A DNA stretch of 8,809 nt, taken from assembly GCA_041169145.1 (NCBI GenBank), contig JBEEJO010000031.1, positions 1 through 8,809 on the forward strand. Reading direction: 5' to 3'. Source of the DNA: DATJQA01 sp041169145. Lineage in GTDB: Bacteria; Patescibacteriota; Minisyncoccia; UBA6257; 2-01-FULL-56-20. The notes beneath the pieces were generated by a model. It made no database searches and had not been told where the DNA came from. It saw nothing but the letters and a program-made list of their open reading frames with translations. The translations under genes were made by a program, and so were the position numbers. This document shows, in pieces, positions 1 through 6,009 of the stretch. Every line of letters starts with the position of its first letter. The stretch's first letter is position 1.

Positions 1-324
1 AGCTGGCTGTACCGCATCGCGCGGAACGAGGTCATCGACCACTACCGCACGCGGAAACAAGCGATATCCCTGGATGATATTGACCCCGAATACTTCGCAT
101 CGCTCGACCGCGCGATGGAAGATGCGGAACGCAGGATGGATGTTCGGCGCATCACCGATGCCCTAAAGCAGCTAAAGCCGGAATATCAAGACGTCATCAT
201 CATGCGGTTCGTTGAAGATCTATCGCCGAAAGAGGTTGCCGTGGCGCTCCAGAAGAGCGAAGGCGCCGTAAAACTTCTCCAGCATCGCGCCGTGAAACAA
301 CTGCAAGAACTGCTCAAGCCCTAA
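1..324 (+). CDS. ECF-type RNA polymerase sigma factor, 5'-truncated by window edge
   Basis: The reading frame is open from the first base; 107 residues are visible and the N terminus (most of region 2) is missing. The start matches the end of sigma region 2: a W-L-Y-R-I-A-R-N-E sequence followed by V-I-D-H-Y-R-T-R-K, the typical ECF pattern for -10 recognition. An acidic linker (about residues 22-45) leads to region 4 (about 47-106), with L-K-P-E-Y-Q-D-V and a helix-turn-helix at about 74-102 (LSPKEVAVAL, then SEGAVKLLQHRAVKQL) that would read the -35 element. Total length should be near 170-190 aa by family norm. It ends in tandem stops (TAA TAA, 322-327) and is followed after 9 bp by a membrane protein gene, the usual place for a sigma partner. 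Family assignment is firm; the regulon and signal are unknown. Confidence 0.93.
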   Translation, partial: SWLYRIARNEVIDHYRTRKQAISLDDIDPEYFASLDRAMEDAERRMDVRRITDALKQLKPEYQDVIIMRFVEDLSPKEVAVALQKSEGAVKLLQHRAVKQLQELLKP

Positions 325-333
325 TAATCGTCC

Positions 334-822
334 ATGATGGACCTATTGAAACAATTGAAGCGAATAGCTCCCGACCCGTCGTTCTCGGCGCGGTCGCGCA
401 TCGAGCTTCTCGCGCAGATGCCCGTACGCATCGTGCGGCCGTCGCTATGGCAATTCCTCGGCGAAAGCGTCGCTTCCGCAGGAGCGCTGGCTTTGGTCGG
501 GATACTTCTCCTGGTCGCGGTCGGCGGATTTTCCGCGTGGAACTTCCTCACTCCCCTCCGCATTGCAAGTCTTGATCCCGCCGGATTGACCGCCGAAGCG
601 GAAGCGATAGACATCCAGATCCAGCTCGCCGGTGTCGGCTATACCGATTCGCCGATGGCCGAGTCGACGCCAGCCATAGCCGGAACTTCTACGCTCGAAC
701 AACGCCACAACCGCGCAGCGCATAAACTCGCAGAAGGGCTGGGCGTCGTCCAATCCACGGCAACAACGACCGAGGAAGGACAGGTGACCATTGACGACGC
801 GCTAAGCGCTCTCGCGGAATAG
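334..822 (+). CDS. small single-pass membrane protein, putative anti-sigma/regulatory partner
   Basis: This is a 162-aa protein. A basic N-terminal part (residues 1-38, with K6, K9, R10, R20, R22, R32, R35) precedes one strong hydrophobic segment at about 46-67. An acidic, Ser/Thr/Ala-rich tail of about 90 residues follows. The positive-inside rule puts the N terminus in the cytoplasm and the tail outside. The N-terminal pattern L-K-Q-L-K-R-I-A-P-D-P-S-F-S-x-R-S-R resembles small proteins that follow ECF sigma genes in CPR genomes, by memory only. No zinc-binding HxxxCxxC anti-sigma motif is present, so this is not a classical ZAS protein. It sits 9 bp after the sigma gene and 11 bp before the next gene, so co-transcription is likely. 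Two ATGs (334 and 337) could start it and neither has a Shine-Dalgarno sequence. The anti-sigma role is inferred from position and topology, not from a recognised domain. Confidence 0.8.
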   Translation: MMDLLKQLKRIAPDPSFSARSRIELLAQMPVRIVRPSLWQFLGESVASAGALALVGILLLVAVGGFSAWNFLTPLRIASLDPAGLTAEAEAIDIQIQLAGVGYTDSPMAESTPAIAGTSTLEQRHNRAAHKLAEGLGVVQSTATTTEEGQVTIDDALSALAE

Positions 823-833
823 CCATTCGACCT

Positions 834-1628
834 ATGGGATACTCGCCTGCCGGTAAGCGTTGGACGGCTATCATCGCCGTCGCTTTGTTGTGTATCGCCT
901 TCTTGCCGGGTCCCATTTCCGCTCACGCAGCGGCTGATGAAACAACCTGCCAATTCGCGGACTCGATCAAAGAATTGGAGGCATTGCGCACGGACTATTA
1001 CGGCGACCCCGCCTTTCGGATCCGCACGGAACTCGCCATACGAAAAAAGATACTGTTCGGCATTATTGACTGCGCGGTTGATGAAACGCGAACACTGAAG
1101 GATAAAGTGGATGAGGTGCCGGCGGACAATGGCAGCATAGCGCCTATTCGCACAAGATTCCTCAGCATGCTGGATAGCGCGTTGCAATACTATGCGGATG
1201 CGCGTTCGCGCGTTGACACGCTCGGCATCGGCGGAAGCAAAGACCTTGCGAGGGAGATCCGTACCTGGCGCACGAACACCTATACCCCAACCGCAACGCA
1301 GGCGCTCAATTTTTTGGTGTGGGCGAAAAATCAGGAGCTCTTTGCCGCAGGGAACGACCGGCTTGCGGATATTCAAGCTGCGATCCGAGCCCTGAAACTC
1401 ACGGAGGACGAGAAAGCGCGCGCGCTGCTTGAGGAATCGGTTCTGTCGCTTAAATCCGCGAATGAAGAAAATGACCGCGTCCGTACCGAGTTGGATCAGT
1501 TCCCCCCGCCTCCAAATACGCTGGATGCCATTCAGCGGTCCCTGGAAAAACTCTCGCACACCTACGAACTGTTCTTTTCGCTGAGCGAACTCGCGCAAAA
1601 ACTCATTCCGCTCGGCGAGAAAAAATAA
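834..1628 (+). CDS. exported alpha-helical protein of unknown function
   Basis: This 264-aa protein has a clear Sec signal peptide: K8-R9, a hydrophobic core at about 11-25, and an A-H-A site at 30-32, giving a mature protein from about residue 33. The mature part is mostly charged and helix-forming (for example K-E-L-E-A-L-R at 46-52 and the acidic/basic stretch at about 185-225), with a short proline run (F-P-P-P-P) near residue 224. Two cysteines, C39 and C80, bracket the first helical hairpin and could form a disulfide outside the membrane. No lipobox, C-terminal anchor or enzyme motif is visible. It is the last gene of the sigma operon, 11 bp after the membrane protein, and ends 22 bp before a terminator. 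It may be an extracytoplasmic sensor partner or a regulon output. I do not recognise the family with certainty. Confidence 0.82.
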   Translation: MGYSPAGKRWTAIIAVALLCIAFLPGPISAHAAADETTCQFADSIKELEALRTDYYGDPAFRIRTELAIRKKILFGIIDCAVDETRTLKDKVDEVPADNGSIAPIRTRFLSMLDSALQYYADARSRVDTLGIGGSKDLAREIRTWRTNTYTPTATQALNFLVWAKNQELFAAGNDRLADIQAAIRALKLTEDEKARALLEESVLSLKSANEENDRVRTELDQFPPPPNTLDAIQRSLEKLSHTYELFFSLSELAQKLIPLGEKK

Positions 1629-1650
1629 CCGCATCTCATCGCGCCCGGAA

Positions 1651-1680
1651 CGAAAAACCCCGCTCAAGCGGGGTTTTTCG
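1651..1680. terminator. bidirectional intrinsic terminator between convergent genes
   Basis: There is a perfect 13-bp inverted repeat, CGAAAAACCCCGC, loop TCAA, GCGGGGTTTTTCG. The A5 and T5 tracts lie in the outer stem, so both strands read GC stem then U-tract. It lies 22 bp after the stop of the exported-protein gene (+) and 21 bp after the HU stop (-), so it can serve both transcripts. Confidence 0.92.
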
Positions 1681-1701
1681 TATATGTCCAAGAAAGAGCG
1701 A

Positions 1702-1977
1702 CTATAATACCGCCTCTTTCAGGCCCTTGCCAGCCCGAAACTTCGGCTTCGTCGATGCCGCAATATGGATCTTTTCGCCGGTCTTCGGATTCCGACCCTC
1801 GCGCGCTGCGCGCTTGGCGACGCGGAAGGTGCCGAAGCCCGTGATCGCGACGTCCTCGCCGCGGCCCATGGTCTTCGTGATCGTCTCAAACACGGCTTCT
1901 ACGGCCCGCTGCGCGGCTGCTTTGGTCTCCATTCCCGCAGCTTTCATTACCGCTTCTACCAATCCGTCCTTAGTCAT
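1702..1977 (-). CDS. HU-family nucleoid DNA-binding protein
   Basis: This 91-aa protein has the standard HU length and covers the whole fold. The helical dimerisation part is at about 3-38 (D-G-L-V-E-A-V-M-K-A-A-G). The G-F-G-T-F turn is at 47-51, and the beta arm carries G-R-N-P-K-T-G-E at 61-68 with the DNA-intercalating proline at 64. The C-terminal K-F-R-A-G-K-G-L-K-E-A-V ending is typical. HU forms dimers that bend and compact DNA in the nucleoid. The frame stays open upstream to 2094, but the ATG at 1977 is chosen because it gives the family's N terminus and because a strong promoter lies inside the extension. No Shine-Dalgarno sequence precedes it. HU versus IHF cannot be settled beyond family level; the arm sequence favours HU. 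It is a single-gene unit and not obviously linked to its neighbours' roles. Confidence 0.96.
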   Translation of the reverse strand: MTKDGLVEAVMKAAGMETKAAAQRAVEAVFETITKTMGRGEDVAITGFGTFRVAKRAAREGRNPKTGEKIHIAASTKPKFRAGKGLKEAVL

Positions 1978-2018
1978 GGATAGATATTCGTTGGCTTCGA
2001 CCTTTCGGCTATGGCCCG

Positions 2019-2047
2019 AGTATAGCAAAATCTGGGTATTTCGCCAA
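2019..2047 (-). promoter_or_regulatory. sigma70-type promoter of the HU gene
   Basis: Read on the minus strand, TTGGCG (2042-2047) is separated by exactly 17 bp from TATACT (2019-2024). The expected start of transcription is near 2012, giving a leader of about 35 nt to the ATG at 1977. It lies inside the upstream open frame, which argues against an N-terminally extended HU. Confidence 0.7.
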
Positions 2048-2165
2048 ATGGAAGCCACTCGCCGGACCGGAAGCGTGGGAACATGCCTTTCCACGCGGGA
2101 TGGACCCCTTATAACAGCGACGCAAGCGATGCGCGGGGGCCTTCCGGATGGGGATTCCCTTGGAT

Positions 2166-4457
2166 CTACGGGATGGGAACGCCTACAGCATCAAAGATGG
2201 GCTTCAAAAACTCGAACGAGGGCGCTTCCCGAATATTTGTCGCGTGGGCGACTTGGGTCAACTGATCCCGAGCGGCCAACAGGTCGCCCGCATAAAAATA
2301 CACGATGCCGAGCTTCAGTCGGGACTCCAAGTCATCGGGATTCTTCCCCAATGCCGCGCCGTACAGCGAAATGGCCTTCGCATAGTTCCCGGCATCGGCA
2401 TATTGGTTCGCTACGATACGCATTTCATTTCCCGCGCGCGGTACCCGCCCGAGACGTTCAGCGGTCTCCAGTTCAGCGAATCCCTCCTGGATCTTACCCG
2501 CTTCGAACGCCATGAGCGCATAATCGAAATGCGATTCGGCGATTTCAGGATCGAGATCGATCGCCTTCCGCATCGCCGCAAGCGCCTCGTCGATGCGCCC
2601 CTGGACCAAGCGAAGCTTCGCTTCAACAAAACGGATCTGCTGGCGATTCGGGCTTAATTGCAACGCCTCGGCGAGATACTGTTCGCTTCGCGCCATAATG
2701 ACTGGGTCATTGGGGAAAAGCGTTGCCGCGGAATCGATATAGCTCACCCGCTGAAAATAGTCGTATGGCCGTGCCTGAACGACGGCCTCCATGCTTGCCA
2801 TCGCTTCCTCGGCAACGGCAGTTTCGTTCGGAATGATCACGCGCTGTTGGAACAGCTGGGAGACCGAAGAAGAAAAATCCCGCTGGACATCGCTGCGAAA
2901 CGGATTCAGAGGAACGCGGAGCGCGGCGTGATAGCTTTCTATCGCCCGCTCGGGCAAACGATTCAAAAAATAGTTCAACACCCAGTACTCGCGATTATTC
3001 GCATAGAGGACCCCTCCGTTCCATGCCGTCCACAGAAGTGCCGCGCCGCCGAGACCGGCGCACAAGAACCACCGCCGCGTCCGAACGGATGATGCTTGAC
3101 TGGCCTGAACCGGCGACGGCAGACGAGTATCGCGATCGGAAAGCCACGCCGCATCGACAACACCCATGACAAGAAAGATCGCGACCCATGAGCCGAACGT
3201 ATCGAAAACGAACGCATCGTTCCCCAAATGGGCCGCAACGGCTCCCAGGATGGCCGGAGCCATGAATTCATGGTCCTTCCGCCGCAATACGACATATCCG
3301 AGCACCACGAACATCGCACAATACGCCACCAGTCCGATAATGCCGCCGTCGACCAGATGTTCAAGAAAAACATTGTGTGGCTTGTCAAAGTACGTCTCGC
3401 TATACCCGTATTCCAGCAATTTCGGGTCGTACGAACGGTCGAACGCATATTTGAAGTTCTCAAAACCAAACCCCAGAACCGGCCGCTCGCGGAACGCTTC
3501 AAGAGAGATCCGTATCGCGATAAGGCGGGGTTGAATATCCTTCGACGAAAGATTCAGCACGGCAAGCCTCCGCAAGCCGGGAACCGACTGCCAGAACGCG
3601 GAAGCTCGCGTGAACCAGAAAACGGCTCCGGCAACAAGAACCAATCCCAAGAACACAACTCCTACCGCACGCACCGTTATCCTCGCGTTCCTCGCAAGAC
3701 GAACCGATCGGTATCGGAACACCAATACAAGTCCGAGCATCAAAGATCCCAACGCCAACCCGAGCAGGGCGCCGCGCGTTTGCGTCAGGAATATTACGAC
3801 GGTATTCAAGACGATGACGCCGAGGTACAGGATCGAAATTCCCCGACGCTTTTCGTTCCATGAGCGCACGGCGAGCCACACGGCGAGAAAAATATGGGGC
3901 AAAAGATATGACGCGAGGTACGTCGGGTTGCCGAGGAACGAACCCGGCCGACCGGCAAAACCGGTTGGACCGCCCGACGGTTCCAAAAATAATGTGGGGT
4001 CCGCGATGTGGACGAACGCAAAAAGCGCAGCGATGGCGCTCACCGCAAGGGAAACGCTGACATACGTGCGGAGCGACAGATGATCCCGCATCTCGGAAAG
4101 AACAACAGCGAACAGCATGAAATGGAGCGCCGCAACAAGCCCCAGGCCCCGTTCCGGGGTGGACCACAAGCTCCTCGTTATGTCTAAGCTGAAAACCGAG
4201 GAGAGCAGCGCGGCGCAAAACCATGCGAGCACGGCGATGCGAAGCGGCGTCCAGCGAGGTTTTGATGATGAGCGGTCAACAAGGAGCCATGCGCCATAGA
4301 GCGCGGCGATCACGCCAAGAAGCGCCTGGAACACATGCGTTTTAATGACAACGAACGGGAATATGAAGCTTTGGGCAAAAAGAAGGGGCGTAAAAAGCGC
4401 GGCATACAAAGCGATGCGGAGCGCGATGAGGATCCATTCCGGTGTGATGCGGTGCAT
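2166..4457 (-). CDS. O-antigen ligase/polymerase-type (Wzy_C) membrane protein with C-terminal TPR domain
   Basis: This 763-aa protein has about ten to twelve hydrophobic segments in residues 8-480, then a soluble C-terminal region of about 280 residues. Family marks include G-S-F-L-G-N-P-T-Y at 172-180 and T-Q-T-R-G-A-L-L-G at 225-233. The large extracytoplasmic loop ends with R-P-V-L-G-F-G-F-E-N-F at 325-335 and H-N-V-F-L-E-H-L-V-D-G-G at 361-372, keeping the conserved His. Such enzymes move undecaprenyl-linked glycans onto lipid A, other glycans or proteins (WaaL, Wzy, PglL types). The C-terminal part has about four TPR-like repeats (about 604-637, 638-671, 676-708, 709-742), probably outside the membrane, which may bind a protein partner or acceptor. 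It starts at ATG 4457 with its own promoter and no Shine-Dalgarno sequence. Ligase, polymerase and protein glycosyltransferase cannot be told apart from sequence. Confidence 0.88.
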   Translation of the reverse strand: MHRITPEWILIALRIALYAALFTPLLFAQSFIFPFVVIKTHVFQALLGVIAALYGAWLLVDRSSSKPRWTPLRIAVLAWFCAALLSSVFSLDITRSLWSTPERGLGLVAALHFMLFAVVLSEMRDHLSLRTYVSVSLAVSAIAALFAFVHIADPTLFLEPSGGPTGFAGRPGSFLGNPTYLASYLLPHIFLAVWLAVRSWNEKRRGISILYLGVIVLNTVVIFLTQTRGALLGLALGSLMLGLVLVFRYRSVRLARNARITVRAVGVVFLGLVLVAGAVFWFTRASAFWQSVPGLRRLAVLNLSSKDIQPRLIAIRISLEAFRERPVLGFGFENFKYAFDRSYDPKLLEYGYSETYFDKPHNVFLEHLVDGGIIGLVAYCAMFVVLGYVVLRRKDHEFMAPAILGAVAAHLGNDAFVFDTFGSWVAIFLVMGVVDAAWLSDRDTRLPSPVQASQASSVRTRRWFLCAGLGGAALLWTAWNGGVLYANNREYWVLNYFLNRLPERAIESYHAALRVPLNPFRSDVQRDFSSSVSQLFQQRVIIPNETAVAEEAMASMEAVVQARPYDYFQRVSYIDSAATLFPNDPVIMARSEQYLAEALQLSPNRQQIRFVEAKLRLVQGRIDEALAAMRKAIDLDPEIAESHFDYALMAFEAGKIQEGFAELETAERLGRVPRAGNEMRIVANQYADAGNYAKAISLYGAALGKNPDDLESRLKLGIVYFYAGDLLAARDQLTQVAHATNIREAPSFEFLKPIFDAVGVPIP

Positions 4458-4478
4458 GGGATGAAGAATTGGCTTCCC

Positions 4479-4507
4479 ATCATATCCCGAAATCCGCGAA
4501 TATTCAA
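4479..4507 (-). promoter_or_regulatory. sigma70-type promoter of the TPR-containing ligase gene
   Basis: On the minus strand, TTGAAT (4502-4507), a 17-bp spacer and TATGAT (4479-4484) lie in the 86-bp gap between the two ligase-like genes. The predicted transcript starts near 4472, leaving a leader of only about 15 nt before ATG 4457. The gene may therefore be transcribed independently of the upstream paralogue, although no terminator separates them and read-through remains possible. Confidence 0.55.
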
Positions 4508-4543
4508 CCGGTGCAAGGGTCCGGCCGCGGGAGAAAAATGGGC

Positions 4544-5860
4544 TTATTGACGAAGATTACCATGATGCCCGGTCGAGAGAGCCGATGTTCCGTGAGCCGA
4601 TAACGTCTTCAAATACGCCACGCCGGTGACCGCCCCGATAATAAACCAGGTATGCCGCCACAAAAACGCCTGAGTAAAGAATATGTCCATAAGGAATGCT
4701 CCGCCGGCGATGATCCACGCAACGGAAAGACGGTCCGATTCCGAGTATCCTTCCCCGCGTTCCCACAGCACACCCCACGCGCGTCGCGCGACCTCAATCA
4801 AAAGAAAAACGAATAGGAATAGCGCACACAACCCGCCATAGGTCGCGATTTCCAACAGGGAGTTGTTGGATTCCGGCACGCGCTCTGCCGGCTCGCTCGA
4901 GCGTGCCGGAACAACGCTCGCAAACCCGGTCCCCAGGGGATGGCGAAGAACAAAGCCGCTGGCATTCGGTACGGTCATAGAGTGGTTCTGACTGCCGATC
5001 CGTTCCAGGTGCAATGTCACGATGCTTTCCGTCAGATTCACGGCCCGCGCGGCGACAAATCTCTTCATGCCAACCTCGTGCGGCAGGAATGTGGAACCAA
5101 GAGCGAAGGCGACCGTAACGACAAGCGGGAGGAATACCGCCGAACGAAATTCGTTCTTCCGGATGAAATACAGGATAAAAGCGATAACGGCCGGAACGAG
5201 TGCGATCCACGCGGCCCGCGACGCGGACCATAGAATGAAATTCGCAAGCACCACAAGCCAAGGAAAAAGGAGCGCTCGCTGCCACGACTTCCGCAAGGAC
5301 ATCATCACGCCGAGCCCGATAACGAACGTCACGAGCATCCACGCGCCGAAAATAATGGGGTTCTGGAAGTTTCCGCTCAACCGACCGCCGCTAATGAACA
5401 CCCCTTCCTGCAGATTGCCGTACGCGGGCAGAATAACGAGCGGCGCGCAAAGGATCCCCATGCTCAGAAACCGCAGATTGTTCGTCCCGCGGGCGGCAAG
5501 CATCGCCGCGGCAAAAAACGCATATACGCTGAAGACCAGCCTGATGTGGCTCGTATATGTCTCGGCTCCGAGGATAATGTTCCCGCCGGAATTCACGAGC
5601 TCGGCAAGGACAACGAAGAAAACCACTCCGCACAGGATGAACGCGAGGCGCTTCAACCGCCCGGCGTTCTGCCGCAGCAGCTCCATTCCCGTCCTATCGG
5701 CGATCATTACAAGGCCGAGAAGAACAAGGAGGGCGTCCGGCAATCTCCCCGAACCGCCCTTGCGAAACACCAGAAAAAATCCGACGCCCGCAGCGAGCCA
5801 TCGGATGAACGTATCAAAATTATATCGACCGAGTAGAGCTGTGAAGAATGGGCGCTTCAT
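4544..5860 (-). CDS. second O-antigen ligase/polymerase-like membrane protein, no TPR domain
   Basis: From ATG 5860 this is a 438-aa polytopic protein with about ten to twelve hydrophobic stretches. Wzy/WaaL-type marks, in numbering from this start, are G-R-L-S-G-N-F-Q-N-P at about 159-168, W-S-A-S-R-A-A-W at 211-218, H-P-L-G-T-G-F at 307-313, and S-N-N-S-L-L-E-I-A-T-Y-G-G at 331-343. The last corresponds to the usual H-N-x-x-L-E loop, but Asn replaces His. It ends soon after the last membrane segment with a short polar tail. A role in extracytoplasmic glycan polymerisation or transfer is likely by family; the substrate is unknown. Start choice: the frame also has ATG 5887 (9 residues longer) and TTG 5905. 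I prefer 5860 because an extended -10 element sits just upstream of 5887. None of these starts has a Shine-Dalgarno sequence, so the choice is uncertain. Confidence 0.85.
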   Translation of the reverse strand: MKRPFFTALLGRYNFDTFIRWLAAGVGFFLVFRKGGSGRLPDALLVLLGLVMIADRTGMELLRQNAGRLKRLAFILCGVVFFVVLAELVNSGGNIILGAETYTSHIRLVFSVYAFFAAAMLAARGTNNLRFLSMGILCAPLVILPAYGNLQEGVFISGGRLSGNFQNPIIFGAWMLVTFVIGLGVMMSLRKSWQRALLFPWLVVLANFILWSASRAAWIALVPAVIAFILYFIRKNEFRSAVFLPLVVTVAFALGSTFLPHEVGMKRFVAARAVNLTESIVTLHLERIGSQNHSMTVPNASGFVLRHPLGTGFASVVPARSSEPAERVPESNNSLLEIATYGGLCALFLFVFLLIEVARRAWGVLWERGEGYSESDRLSVAWIIAGGAFLMDIFFTQAFLWRHTWFIIGAVTGVAYLKTLSAHGTSALSTGHHGNLRQ

Positions 5861-5888
5861 GAGTGCGTTCGAAGCACGAATACTCATA

Positions 5889-5897
5889 AGTGTAGCA
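5889..5897 (-). promoter_or_regulatory. possible extended -10 promoter for the non-TPR ligase gene
   Basis: The minus strand reads TGCTACACT, a TG-extended -10 with a 4/6 hexamer match. There is no good -35 at 16-18 bp. Transcription would begin near 5882, about 22 nt before ATG 5860. A second -10-like hexamer, TATGAT, occurs at 5929-5934, also without a -35; if that is used, ATG 5887 becomes plausible. Confidence 0.35.
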
Positions 5898-5939
5898 CTA
5901 TTCAATCGTCCGTTCGCATGGTCGCGCGATCATAAACAG

Positions 5940-5969
5940 CACGACCCCCTCCGCATGGAGGGGGTCGTG
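5940..5969 (-). terminator. intrinsic terminator of the surface-protein transcript
   Basis: A perfect 13-bp stem, CACGACCCCCTCC with loop GCAT (5953-5956) and its complement, lies about 40 nt past the surface-protein stop. In the minus direction it is followed by GCTGTTTATG, so the U-tract is poor but the stem is very stable. No plus-strand gene ends here, which assigns it to the minus-strand gene. Confidence 0.7.
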
Positions 5970-5973
5970 TGTT

Positions 5974-6000
5974 CGCGTGCCGTGTCACAAGCACGACGCG
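5974..6000 (-). other. second hairpin just after the surface-protein stop codon
   Basis: CGCGT (5974-5978) pairs with ACGCG (5996-6000), and CGTG (5981-5984) pairs with CACG (5992-5995) across a 2-nt bulge, with a loop of about seven bases. It lies 10-36 nt past the stop at 6010 and before the main terminator. It may protect the 3' end of the mRNA. There is no U-tract, so it is probably not a terminator itself. Confidence 0.4.
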
Positions 6001-6009
6001 CAAGGCGGA

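Noticed and set aside
639..1691. Long minus-strand open frame (350 codons) opposite the exported-protein gene
   Set aside because: It runs antisense over the clearly coding plus-strand genes and through the terminator, its product is Arg-rich without domains, and it is explained by GC bias in the opposite strand.
1978..2094. N-terminal extension of 39 residues on the HU frame
   Set aside because: The extension has no HU character, its start has no signals, and a good promoter (2019-2047) lies within it; ATG 1977 gives the standard 91-aa HU.
2095..2165. Terminator after the TPR ligase gene
   Set aside because: Only weak, imperfect complementarity is seen here and no U-tract, so nothing is called; transcription may read into HU.
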